Under the pieces are notes generated by a model, which saw only the letters and a program-made list of their open reading frames with translations, did not search any database and was not told where the DNA came from. Positions 17,001-23,967 of a DNA stretch of 64,000 bases are shown piece after piece; positions within the stretch are counted from its first letter, which is position 1, and every line of letters begins with the position of its first letter. This DNA comes from JAFAGX01 sp035623335 (GTDB lineage Bacteria > Acidobacteriota > Terriglobia > Terriglobales > Acidobacteriaceae). The translations under genes were made by a program, and so were the position numbers. The stretch lies in the NCBI GenBank assembly GCA_035623335.1, contig DASPTQ010000259.1, forward strand, positions 34,290 through 98,289, written 5' to 3'.

Positions 17001-17518
17001 CCCTCATCCTGCCCGGTCTGATTGCTCACGCCTGGAACCAGGGTGATCAATTGCGTGAAGTTGCGGCCGTTTAAGGGCAGCTGGACCACTTCGCTGCCGG
17101 TGACAGTTCCACCCAACGTCGAGGACTGTGTGTCCACTTGGGCAAGGTTTCCGCCCTCAACCGTGATCTCGCTGGTAACACTACCCACTTGCAAGGTGAC
17201 ATCGATGCGGGAAGTCTGGGCCACGCGCAGGACAACACCCTCAGCCTTGTAGGTGCGGAATCCTTGTGCGGTTACCGCCAGATCGTAGGTGCCGGGCTGC
17301 ATACCGGCCGCTACGTATTCCCCGTCCGCGTTGGTAACCAGTTTGCGACTGATTCCGGTGGCTACATTCTTGAGGACCACGGCCGCTGAGGGCACTACCG
17401 CTCCACTGGAGTCTCGAATCGTGCCCACCAAGGACGCGGTGTCCTGCGCTGCAAGACCGGGAACCAGAAGCAAAACTCCGATCCCCAACCAACCGAGCCT
17501 TGGCATTGAGCTCGTCAT
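14084..17518 (-). CDS. Oar-like TonB-dependent receptor with carboxypeptidase-regulatory domain
   Basis: The 1,144-residue outer-membrane protein has a signal peptide (LGIGVLLLVPGLAAQ). A carboxypeptidase-regulatory beta-sandwich follows (LVGTIRDSSGAVVPSAAVVLKN to YDLAVTAQGFRTY), then a plug domain (LPLNGRNFTQLITLVPGVSN) and a long beta-barrel ending in an aromatic-rich strand (GRVGQFAIRVAF). This architecture is very common in Acidobacteriota, where tens of copies per genome are usual. Within this sugar-catabolism cluster it is the likely outer-membrane entry for an oligosaccharide or glycoside. The start ATG follows a GGGGGTGGG element; an internal ATG four codons on is an alternative. Confidence 0.93.
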   Translation of the reverse strand: MTSSMPRLGWLGIGVLLLVPGLAAQDTASLVGTIRDSSGAVVPSAAVVLKNVATGISRKLVTNADGEYVAAGMQPGTYDLAVTAQGFRTYKAEGVVLRVAQTSRIDVTLQVGSVTSEITVEGGNLAQVDTQSSTLGGTVTGSEVVQLPLNGRNFTQLITLVPGVSNQTGQDEGVVGAQGNVKYSVNGGRTEYNNWEIDGGSDLDNGSNFSLNLYPSVDAIAEVEVLTSNYGAQYGRNGSGTVEVETKSGTNQFHGSVYEFLRNEMFNAHNYFDVPGTEKASYKKNDFGYTIGGPIWKNHTFFFWSQEFRREQVPYTFFSPVPSVANRQGNFNDQCNIPNPTDCPYDPNTGNPFPNNQIPYIDPNAKILMNMIPAPNYGSGANSYFAAQVPQPTTWMEELIRIDHDINPKLRATFRAIHDSWETTNATVTWGYASFPTIGTHFQGPGVGLVAKLTANASPTLLNEFTAAYTTDHINQNNTNPAVWTRGPNFTMTGLFPSFGGKLPDIQINTNGAYGGGFFEGPTAFPWENSNPTYTLRDNVSKSWGKHHLEMGGYFEDAEKNELAYTDLQGDLIFDSTSGVSSGNGFADFLLGYVGNYSQSNAQPKYHFNYKIFEPYIQDDFHVTKRLTLNLGFRLSLFGTWWEKNHLIGNWDPAAYNPATAPEIDVTGNVTGQQGALIPAPGKNPQDGIVQCGVNGVPRGCLEGHLFNYAPRVGFAWDPTGSGKMAIRAAYGIFYEHTNGMEVNAENLENTPPTVITPTQYNVVGYTNIGGQGLLFPGYQESIPNQEMWPYVQQWHLDVQRDLIHNTIATISYVGTKGTHLTLQHELNQLHSTPPSQNPFHPGQPITADICNTQGGPYLEPTFVVNNQTVTGQPAVNLSVACGNDPDPFRPYYSVGDIQRFDPIANSNYNALQISVRKTSGKLTLEGAYTYSHSLDDSSDNEDSNFVNSYDVHANYASSNYDQRHILTAAWVYELPSVNQGKWLHAFFGAWSYAGIMTSQSGTPFSVENGAYGDSAGVADGTVFNGSFADIIGDPHSNIPPRSPAQKGPLLFNPNAYTETQGLTFGDSGRNSLNIPHRTNFDMSVYKMFQPTERISIQFRAEAFNIFNHPQWNGVNQYQNTANFLYPSGAHLGRVGQFAIRVAF

Positions 17519-17574
17519 CGCCCACCCCCAACGGCGCCCGGGGCTCGGGGCCCCTGCGGCAAGTGTCCTCTCTC

Positions 17575-18921
17575 CTAGCTCTTAATGCTCTTGCTGGCTT
17601 CGTCCCACCACACCGGCTTCTGGCGGAAGTACGATTCATTCGCCAGGTGGCAGGCCAAAGCCGCGTGGTGACCGAACACCGCATCCTCGACCACCGGTTG
17701 GCGCGACTTCACCGCCTGGAAGAATGTCCAGAGATGCGGCTTCATGTCGTCGTAATCGGGCCCGCGGTAGGCAATCGATTCCGGCATGGGCTCCTGGCCG
17801 ATTTTGGGATCATTTTTCTCGTGCCACTGCTTCTCATAGGCAGTGCGCATCGCCTTCGGGAATCCGGAATCGTAGTAACTGGGCGCGGAATCTTTGCCTG
17901 ACTGCGGCGTATAGCTGAGTCCGAACTCGGTAACTTCGAGGATGCCTTTCGATCCCTGAAAGCGGTAGATCTCCGGCATTTCGGTGCCCTGATTCAGCCG
18001 CATGTAGACCGGAAGCTGACCGTAGTAATAAATCGTTGCCTGCACATCGGGCATGTTCCGGCCATCCTTCCAGCGCAGGATCCCGCCCACCGACATCGCC
18101 TGTTTGGGCGGCTCATTAATGCCCAGCATGAACATCATGCCGCTAATCAAATGCACCAGAAGGTCTCCCGCTAGCCCGGTGCCGTATTCTTTCCAGCAGC
18201 GCCAGCGGGCAAACGCATAGGGGTCGAACGGCTTCTTGGGGGCCGTGCCCTGCCATGTTTCCCAATCCAGATTTTCAGGCGATAAATCGGGAGGGGGAGG
18301 ATACTCCCAGGCGCCCGTAGGATCATTGCGACCCAGCCACCCTTCGACCAGAACCAGGTCGCCGATCGTGCCCTGCGCGATCAGTTCCTTGGCCTTCTTG
18401 CAAATCAGCGAACTGACGCGTTGCGAACCGATCTGCACGATCCGCCCGGTCTTCTGTGCGGCGTCGACCATGGCCACTCCATCGGCGGCGCTGTGCGACA
18501 TCGGCTTTTCACAGTAAATGTCCTTGCCGGCATTGACGGCATCGACCACGACCTGCTTGTGCCAATGGTCGGGGACGGCCGCGACCACGCAATCGATCTC
18601 CTTGTTCCCTAGCAGGTCGTGATACCGGCGGGTCACCGGCAAATCCGGCTTTTCGGTAATCTCTCGGGCGAGAACGTGCCGCCCATCATAAAGGTCGCAC
18701 GCGGCTACGCATTCGACTCCCGGCAATTCGATCGAGTCGGCCAGCAATCCCGATCCCTGCATGCCGATACCAATCATTCCGAAGCGAATGCGGTCGCCCG
18801 CCGCCGCGGACGGGGAAGCCCAGAGTGGCTCCGGGTTCAGCAGAAAGGTTCTGCTCGCCAAGGAAGCCCCCGCAGCAGCGGCGCCGAGTCCGAGAAACTT
18901 ACGACGAGAGTATTGGCTCAT
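17575..18921 (-). CDS. Tat-exported Gfo/Idh/MocA-family oxidoreductase (second copy)
   Basis: The protein has a Tat signal (YSRRKFLGLGAAAAGASLAS), a Rossmann motif FGMIGIGMQGSGLLAD and an intact CEKPMSHS motif. Its long C-terminal half (WLGRNDPTGAWEYPPPPD and following) is seen in the larger secreted members of the family. It is distinct from the shorter paralogue encoded in the same cluster, which has EKT instead of EKP. Two such dehydrogenases in one locus fit one oxidising and one reducing step through a keto-sugar. I chose ATG 18921, with GGAG about 10 bases upstream, over an in-frame ATG at 18945. Confidence 0.88.
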   Translation of the reverse strand: MSQYSRRKFLGLGAAAAGASLASRTFLLNPEPLWASPSAAAGDRIRFGMIGIGMQGSGLLADSIELPGVECVAACDLYDGRHVLAREITEKPDLPVTRRYHDLLGNKEIDCVVAAVPDHWHKQVVVDAVNAGKDIYCEKPMSHSAADGVAMVDAAQKTGRIVQIGSQRVSSLICKKAKELIAQGTIGDLVLVEGWLGRNDPTGAWEYPPPPDLSPENLDWETWQGTAPKKPFDPYAFARWRCWKEYGTGLAGDLLVHLISGMMFMLGINEPPKQAMSVGGILRWKDGRNMPDVQATIYYYGQLPVYMRLNQGTEMPEIYRFQGSKGILEVTEFGLSYTPQSGKDSAPSYYDSGFPKAMRTAYEKQWHEKNDPKIGQEPMPESIAYRGPDYDDMKPHLWTFFQAVKSRQPVVEDAVFGHHAALACHLANESYFRQKPVWWDEASKSIKS

Positions 18922-19021
18922 GTTTTTTGATCTCCACCATGGCAATCTTCGATTGCCGGCTATCGGAATACCACTGCCTTCAGCGAACCTAGATGGTCGA
19001 ACTGGCTACTCCCTACCGTCC

Positions 19022-20119
19022 TCATGCCCCCAGCTTGAAATCCGTTCCCGTCAGCCCTTCGACGTGCTCACTGTTCTGCAACAGTCCTCCATCGTCTTCG
19101 ACGACGTAGGAACAGAGGCGGAAAGAATCGCAATCCACCCCGGAAAGCCGCGCCAGTCGTTCCGCCGCGAGTTGCGCCGGCATGGCATCGATCAGGAATT
19201 GCCACTCGGGCGAAACCGCGGGGATGTGCAGCACTAGGTCTCCTGCAGCCTCGGAAAGGTGTTGGCCGATGAGCATGACGACAGCGCCCAATCGCCGCAG
19301 ATCTCGGGCCACAGCCAAATCTTCTTGGCGCATGCGCCGCCCGTCGATCCAGATACCCACGCGTAAGCCTTCGGTCACCATTTCCTGCGGACCGTGGCGA
19401 AAGCCACCCGTCCCCATGGCGGTCGCAGGCGATTTCGCGCCTTCCTCCCACAGCAAGCGAGCTTCCTGGCAGCTCCCCAAACTCGAACCGCGGCCGAGAA
19501 AGTAGTAGTTCGCGCCCGGAGCCAGCCATGCCGATTCCGTCATATGCTCTTTCCAGCCTGCCATGGACTGGGCGGCCGCTCCGATGGTGTGCGACCAGAC
19601 GGTAAGCAGCGCCTCATCCGAAGGTCCGAGTGTGGTCGACACCAAGATACCGGCAGCCAGGACGAGGGTGGAGTAGGTGTTCACCGAAATGCCATGATCG
19701 AAGCCGACCGGCACGACGATCGGAATCTGCGCTTCTCGGGCGAGCGGTCCATCCTCCGAGTTGGTCACTCCGATGACGAAGGCGCCGCTTTCCCGCGCTT
19801 TCGCCAGCAGATGAACGATCTCGACGCTCTTCCCGGTACGCGAGATGGCAACGATTACCGCATCGCGGGGAAACGTGGCGAAGTGCGACAGCTCGGCTGC
19901 GTCTTGCAAATAGACGGGACGGCCGCGAGTCGCCAACAGGGGCCCGACGCACAGGGCGGCGTGCCAACTGCTGCCAATTCCGGTCAAGTACACATGGGGC
20001 GCGCGACGCAGGTAACGCGCCGCTTCTTTCAGCCCCTGCGAGCCCGCTCCAGCAAGATAATGGAGAGCCCGACGGAGCTCGTCTGGCTGGCGGAGGATAT
20101 CCTCTAAGAAACGCGTCAT
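19022..20119 (-). CDS. SIS-domain sugar isomerase/deaminase
   Basis: The 365-residue protein contains two SIS (sugar isomerase) domains, as in the isomerase half of GlmS and in AgaS/NagB-II/FrlB-type enzymes. The first has YLTGIGSSWHAALCVGPLL and VAISRTGKSVEIVHLL; the second has FLGRGSSLGSCQEARLLWEEGAK and GFRHGPQEMV. The family acts on phosphorylated ketose or aldose amino sugars in the cytoplasm, so a substrate carrying nitrogen (glucosamine-6-phosphate-like) is possible. It lies 9 bases after the DUF1080 gene and 100 bases before the second Gfo/Idh/MocA gene, in the LacI-controlled run. Confidence 0.87.
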   Translation of the reverse strand: MTRFLEDILRQPDELRRALHYLAGAGSQGLKEAARYLRRAPHVYLTGIGSSWHAALCVGPLLATRGRPVYLQDAAELSHFATFPRDAVIVAISRTGKSVEIVHLLAKARESGAFVIGVTNSEDGPLAREAQIPIVVPVGFDHGISVNTYSTLVLAAGILVSTTLGPSDEALLTVWSHTIGAAAQSMAGWKEHMTESAWLAPGANYYFLGRGSSLGSCQEARLLWEEGAKSPATAMGTGGFRHGPQEMVTEGLRVGIWIDGRRMRQEDLAVARDLRRLGAVVMLIGQHLSEAAGDLVLHIPAVSPEWQFLIDAMPAQLAAERLARLSGVDCDSFRLCSYVVEDDGGLLQNSEHVEGLTGTDFKLGA

Positions 20120-20128
20120 GGCTAATCC

Positions 20129-21106
20129 CTAGGCGCTATTCCGCGGTTTGGCCGGCCCCTTGGCCGGGGTAACCACAATATTGCGAAACGAGACATGCCC
20201 ATCTTCGCTGCCTTGCAGGTAGATCGGTCCCGGCAACTCCTCGTGGCTATCGAGCGCACCGCCGGTGATACCCGGAATCTCCTGGTTGTCGATAATGGTC
20301 TGGCCATTCTGGACCACGGTGATCATCCGTCCCATCAACGTAATATCGAAGCTCTGCCAGACTCCGGGGCGGCGAGGCATTTCCGGCGACGGAGCCAGGA
20401 AGCCGTACACCCCGCCGGTGTGGTGGCTCGGCGGTTCCTCGAGGGAATTGTCTTCGATCTGAACCTCGTAACGGCCGCGCAAATAGACTCCGCTGTTGGC
20501 GTTCGACCCGCAGTTGAACTCGATATGCAGCTTGAAATCTTCGAACTTATCTTGGTTGATCAGTTCCGGGCCATGACCGGGGCTGACCAGGACCCCATCT
20601 TCAACCTTCCATTTGGGCGAGGCTTCCGGTTGCTCTTCCCTCCATCCGGTCAGGTCTTTTCCGTTGAATAACACGACGGGGGTTCCCCAGGTCGGGACAC
20701 CTTGCCTCCGGAGGAGCGGTGCTCTCTGCCCGGTCCAGGACCAGGGTTTTCCGTTCGGACCCGTGGTCGTCCCCACCAGCTTGGTTCCTACCAGCTTTCC
20801 TTGAAAGACCATATCGTCGGATCGGTCTTCCTCTTCTTTCGGGGAGACGAAAGTCAGAGTGCCGTTCAAGAGTTCAACCTTGGGAAGCGGCCGGGCGTTG
20901 CCCCAGCGCCCCACCATCACTGCTTTCAGCTGTCCGGATTCCTGGCGCAGCTCTAACCAGGATGGATATTCGCGATCCGGAGCCCGGAGCGTCAAATCCC
21001 AGCGCCCGAGAAACGGCGCCGCGGAGCTTGCCGTATCCGAATCGGCGCGGGGAGTGAGAAACCACGTGAGGAACACCGCAAGGCAGACAGTCGCGCTGAG
21101 CTTCAT
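20129..21106 (-). CDS. Secreted DUF1080 (3-keto-disaccharide hydrolase fold) protein
   Basis: The 325-residue protein has a signal peptide (VCLAVFLTWFLTPRADS), a small beta-rich N-terminal region, and a concanavalin-like DUF1080 domain in the C-terminal 190 residues. Typical stretches are VLFNGKDLTGWREE, KVEDGVLVSPGHG, FKLHIEFNCGSNANSGVYLRGRYE and DGHVSFRNIVV. The Pfam name of the family is 3-keto-disaccharide hydrolase, and members have been linked to cleavage of 3-keto-glycosides by elimination. As first gene of a minus-strand run it lies directly behind a good promoter and a LacI-type operator. ATG 21106 is chosen because the signal peptide starts there; a TTG at 21130 is in frame. Confidence 0.88.
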   Translation of the reverse strand: MKLSATVCLAVFLTWFLTPRADSDTASSAAPFLGRWDLTLRAPDREYPSWLELRQESGQLKAVMVGRWGNARPLPKVELLNGTLTFVSPKEEEDRSDDMVFQGKLVGTKLVGTTTGPNGKPWSWTGQRAPLLRRQGVPTWGTPVVLFNGKDLTGWREEQPEASPKWKVEDGVLVSPGHGPELINQDKFEDFKLHIEFNCGSNANSGVYLRGRYEVQIEDNSLEEPPSHHTGGVYGFLAPSPEMPRRPGVWQSFDITLMGRMITVVQNGQTIIDNQEIPGITGGALDSHEELPGPIYLQGSEDGHVSFRNIVVTPAKGPAKPRNSA

Positions 21107-21134
21107 AGGCTTTGGCCGTCCAGCTTCCAAGAAA

Positions 21135-21151
21135 CCGGTTTCCGAAACCGG
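21135..21151. promoter_or_regulatory. LacI-type operator A (downstream of the catabolic-operon promoter)
   Basis: A 17-bp palindrome, CCGGTTTC-C-GAAACCGG, lies within a longer perfect 25-bp palindrome (21131-21155). It begins about 8 bases downstream of the predicted start of the minus-strand transcript, where a bound repressor would block transcription. The same half-sites with the same 1-base centre recur at operator B. Confidence 0.8.
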
Positions 21152-21165
21152 TTTCTCGATCCACC

Positions 21166-21194
21166 TTTGTATGGATCCTGACCGCCGTTGTCAA
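21166..21194 (-). promoter_or_regulatory. Promoter of the minus-strand catabolic run
   Basis: On the minus strand a perfect -35 box TTGACA (21189-21194) is followed after 17 bases by a -10 box TACAAA (21166-21171). Transcription should begin near 21159, just ahead of operator A and about 53 bases before the DUF1080 start codon. Confidence 0.7.
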
Positions 21195-21367
21195 GCTTTT
21201 TCCTAGCCCCATGGGGGCCTCGAAGGGGCAGGGAATACCGCCTCAAAGCCAGGAGTGATGCCGCTTTCCGCCCCGGTCCTCGCCTGGGGGTGGCGGTCTA
21301 CGCCCCGCCTGATCGAACCCCCATCCGGTGCATGGCCTTCGTGGGCGAATCATGATAGTTTAGGCAA

Positions 21368-21384
21368 GCGGTTTCGGAAACCGC
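21368..21384. promoter_or_regulatory. LacI-type operator B (near the lacI-family gene)
   Basis: The 17-bp palindrome GCGGTTTC-G-GAAACCGC, extended by AA/TT flanks to 21 bp, matches operator A at every inner position. Its centre is 233 bp from the centre of operator A and about 108 bp before the regulator's start codon. It may serve autoregulation or looping between the two sites. Confidence 0.75.
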
Positions 21385-21483
21385 TTTCCGAGAGCCGGTT
21401 CCCCGGGGGATGAGCCGAGGAGCCTTTGCCTTAGGATCAACTCCGCGCGCCCCCAACTTCGCGCCGGGCGGAAAGGAGATTGG

Positions 21484-22536
21484 ATGGGCTATACCATGCG
21501 CGACGTGGCCAAGCGGGCAGGTGTTTCCCCGGCCACGGTGTCGCGGGTGTTGAATAACACGCAGCATATCGCCCCGGAGACGGAGCAGCGCGTGCGCGAA
21601 GTCGTACGCCAGCTCAACTACCACCAGAATGTTCACGCCCGCCGTCTGGCGACCGGTCACAGTAATCTGTTTGGCTTAGTCATTTCGGAGATTGTCAACC
21701 CCTATTTCCCGGAAATCATCCGAGGATTTCAGGCGGCCGCGTGGGACCGGGGATTTGACGTGCTGCTTTGCAACACCGAATACCAGCCGGGGCGGGTCCG
21801 ATCGGTCATGCGGAAGCTGATCGAAAGCGATGTGCGCGGCGTCGCCATCATGACGTCGTCGGTCGACCATAATGCAACGGCCGAACTCAGTGCCGCCGGC
21901 ATGGGACTGGTTTTCTGCAACCTGGGGCCCGCAGGCAAGCTCGTCAGCAACATTTCGATCGACTACCAACGCGGTATTGCGCAGGCCATTGAACATGTCG
22001 TCGCCCTGGGGCATCAGCGGGTCGCGGTCATCGCCGGACCGAGCGACAATCGTACGGCTATCACCATTAAGCATGCCTTGGTCGAAGGATTGGATCAACG
22101 CAAGCTGAATCCCTACCCGGTACTCGACAGCAACTATCACGTGGACGCCGGGGCCTCGGCCGTGCGCGTCATTCTCTCCCAGCCGGAGACGCCGACGGTC
22201 ATTTTTTGCGGCAACGACCTGATTGCCATGGGCGCCATGAGCGCGCTCGAGGAAGCCGGAGTGCGCGTCCCTGAAGACGTCTCCGTGATTGGCATCGACG
22301 ATATTTCTTTTGCTTTCCTCGCCCGTCCTCCGCTCACCACCATCAGCGTTCCGCGAGAGCGACTCGGGACAGTGGCCTTTGAGGCGCTCGACAAAATCCT
22401 GAAGCTCAAGCGGAAACGCGGCGAGGAATATTACCTTGGCACCGAGCTCGTGGTCCGCCGTTCAACCGCTGCCGCCCGGCGGCACCGGCTGCCGACGACG
22501 GTACCCGACGCTATCCGCTTCCCTCAAGCCGATTGA
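21484..22536 (+). CDS. LacI-family transcriptional regulator of the adjacent sugar-catabolism cluster
   Basis: The 350-residue protein has the LacI helix-turn-helix at its start (MRDVAKRAGVSPATVSRVLNN), the hinge-helix region (NVHARRLATGHSNLFGLVI), and a periplasmic-binding-protein-like effector domain (VISEIVNPYFPEIIRGFQ to IDDISFAFLARPPLTTI). It binds DNA as a dimer and is released or activated by a sugar. Translation starts at ATG 21484 behind a strong AAAGGAG. It is divergent from the ten-gene minus-strand run, and two 17-bp palindromes of LacI type lie between them, so it almost certainly controls that run and itself. Confidence 0.93.
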   Translation: MGYTMRDVAKRAGVSPATVSRVLNNTQHIAPETEQRVREVVRQLNYHQNVHARRLATGHSNLFGLVISEIVNPYFPEIIRGFQAAAWDRGFDVLLCNTEYQPGRVRSVMRKLIESDVRGVAIMTSSVDHNATAELSAAGMGLVFCNLGPAGKLVSNISIDYQRGIAQAIEHVVALGHQRVAVIAGPSDNRTAITIKHALVEGLDQRKLNPYPVLDSNYHVDAGASAVRVILSQPETPTVIFCGNDLIAMGAMSALEEAGVRVPEDVSVIGIDDISFAFLARPPLTTISVPRERLGTVAFEALDKILKLKRKRGEEYYLGTELVVRRSTAAARRHRLPTTVPDAIRFPQAD

Positions 22537-22638
22537 AGGTTCTTTCGTAGTCATCGGATTGGTTACGCCGAGATAGCAGGAGAATGCTCGCTCAAAGGAA
22601 CGTGATACCAGCCAGGCTAGGAGGCCTTTGAATTCGGG

Positions 22639-22668
22639 TTGACAGTTACCCCGCGTCACAGGGATAAT
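22639..22668 (+). promoter_or_regulatory. Promoter of the aromatic leader peptide and DAHP synthase
   Basis: A perfect -35 TTGACA (22639-22644) and a -10 GATAAT (22663-22668) are 18 bases apart. Transcription should begin near 22675, only about four bases before the ATG of the leader peptide, so the leader would be translated from an almost leaderless mRNA. Confidence 0.75.
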
Positions 22669-22678
22669 CAACCCCACC

Positions 22679-22780
22679 ATGCGCTGGTTTCGATTTAGTC
22701 TCGTTCGCGGTTACCGCTACTGGTTTAGGAGTGGCGGCCGGGGCGAGGCGCGCATTGAGCAGCAAGGATCGAAATCCTAA
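22679..22780 (+). CDS. Trp/Phe/Tyr-rich leader peptide of the DAHP synthase attenuator
   Basis: A 33-codon frame (ATG 22679, TAA 22778) encodes a peptide starting MRWFRFSLVRGYRYWFRSG. Seven of the first sixteen residues are aromatic (two Trp, three Phe, two Tyr), whereas the rest of the peptide has none. The gene downstream makes the first enzyme of aromatic amino-acid synthesis, so these are the expected control codons of an attenuator. The codons TAC CGC TAC TGG TTT (22712-22726) lie directly on RNA arm 1 of the pause hairpin. There is no Shine-Dalgarno element; the promoter position suggests leaderless translation. Confidence 0.78.
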   Translation: MRWFRFSLVRGYRYWFRSGGRGEARIEQQGSKS

Positions 22781-22844
22781 CTTAAAGCGCCAAGCTTAGA
22801 ACCCGAAGCCGCGACTCTTCGAAAGTCGCGGCTTTGTTGTTTTT
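22714..22844 (+). promoter_or_regulatory. Transcription attenuator upstream of DAHP synthase
   Basis: Arm 1 CCGCTACT (22714-22721) pairs fully, with one G-U, to AGTGGCGG of arm 2 (22730-22738, AGTGGCGGC). Arm 2 pairs in 8 of 9 positions with GCCGCGACT of arm 3 (22808-22816). Arms 3 and 4 form the terminator, AAGCCGCGACT (22806-22816) with AGTCGCGGCTT (22824-22834), followed by a T-rich tail. Arm 2 is a one-mismatch copy of arm 4. Ribosomes stalled on the Tyr/Trp/Phe codons would mask arm 1, let arm 2 pair with arm 3, and allow read-through. The pairing is seen directly; the mechanism is inferred from classical trp/phe attenuators. Confidence 0.78.
22806..22844 (+). terminator. Rho-independent terminator within the DAHP synthase leader
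   Basis: A perfect 11-bp stem AAGCCGCGACT/AGTCGCGGCTT with a 7-base loop is followed by TTTGTTGTTTTT. It lies 25 bases after the leader-peptide stop and 65 bases before the synthase start. Confidence 0.88.
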
Positions 22845-22908
22845 AGGCACCCGCGCCAGCCGCCATGGCAATTCAGGGAGTCAAGACTCGGATCCGGGAG
22901 GGCAGGTC

Positions 22909-23922
22909 ATGATCATCAATATGCGAGAGGGAGCGTCGGAGGACGAGATTCAGCATGTGGTCGAGCGGGTGAAGGAGGCCGGATACCAAGCTCACGTTAC
23001 CCGGGGAACCGAACGTGCCATTGTCGCAGCGGTCGGCAGCAATGGGCGCCGCCACGAGCTGCAGGCGCTTGAAGCGGCACCAGGCGTAGCCGCGGTGGTT
23101 CCGATCGCCCAGCCGTTCAAGCTCGTCAGTCGTCAGGTGAGACCGCACGGAACCGTCGTCGAGGTCGGCGGTGTCCGCATCGGGGACGGCAGTTTCGTCG
23201 TCATCGCGGGTCCGTGTTCGGTCGAATCGCGCGAACAGCTGTTCTCGACCGCCCAAGCCGTGCAGGCCGGAGGAGCTCACTTGCTCCGAGGCGGTGCTTA
23301 TAAACCGCGCACGTCGCCTTACGAATTTCAGGGCCTCGGACTCGAAGCCCTCGAACTGTTGAGCGAGGCGCGCCAACATACTGGGCTACCGGTGGTCACC
23401 GAAGTGATGAGCACGGAAGACGTGGACCTGATTTCCGAACACGCCGACATGCTGCAAGTGGGTGCCCGCAACATGCAGAACTTCGCGCTGTTGCGCCGGC
23501 TGGCAAAAAGCAAAAGGCCGATCCTGCTCAAGCGCGGTCCTTCGGCTACGGTCCGGGAATGGCTATTGGCGGCAGAGTACCTGCTCGCGGGTGGCAATCA
23601 GGATGTTGTGCTGTGTGAACGAGGGATCAAGACGTTTGAAACTGAAACTCGCAACACCCTCGATCTCGCTGCTCTTGCTCTAGTGAGGGAACTGTCGCAT
23701 TTGCCGGTCGTGGCAGATCCCTCGCACGGAACCGGCCGGCCCACGTTGGTTGCGCCGATGTCGCGGGCGGCCGCGGCTCTCGGCGCCGACGGAATTATGG
23801 TGGAAGTCCATCCTTGTCCGGAGCGGGCCCTCTCCGATGGTCCTCAATCGCTCGACCTCGAAGGCTTCTCGCGCCTGATGCGCAGCTTGGCTGAGCCCTT
23901 GCGGGCGATGGCACCACAATAA
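22909..23922 (+). CDS. aroF: 3-deoxy-7-phosphoheptulonate (DAHP) synthase
   Basis: The enzyme condenses phosphoenolpyruvate and erythrose 4-phosphate, opening the shikimate pathway. The 337-residue protein is of the short type with an N-terminal ferredoxin-like regulatory domain (residues 1-85, MIINMREGASEDEIQ). The barrel carries AGPCSVES (metal-ligand Cys), RGGAYKPRTSPYEFQGLG, LLKRGPSATVREWL and DPSHGTGR. In relatives the N-terminal domain binds Tyr or Phe as inhibitors, so control here would act at both enzyme and transcription level. The start is ATG 22909 with a GGGAGGGCAGG element upstream; the frame is open further upstream into the terminator but that part is untranslated leader. It stands as a single-gene unit. 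Confidence 0.94.
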   Translation: MIINMREGASEDEIQHVVERVKEAGYQAHVTRGTERAIVAAVGSNGRRHELQALEAAPGVAAVVPIAQPFKLVSRQVRPHGTVVEVGGVRIGDGSFVVIAGPCSVESREQLFSTAQAVQAGGAHLLRGGAYKPRTSPYEFQGLGLEALELLSEARQHTGLPVVTEVMSTEDVDLISEHADMLQVGARNMQNFALLRRLAKSKRPILLKRGPSATVREWLLAAEYLLAGGNQDVVLCERGIKTFETETRNTLDLAALALVRELSHLPVVADPSHGTGRPTLVAPMSRAAAALGADGIMVEVHPCPERALSDGPQSLDLEGFSRLMRSLAEPLRAMAPQ

Positions 23923-23967
23923 GTTGGTGAACCTGCCCCACTTCGGTCTGCGGCCCGACCGCTGGCT

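Noticed and set aside
16190..17074. 294-codon plus-strand frame
   Set aside because: Antisense to the plug domain of the Oar-like receptor, which has clear motifs on the minus strand.
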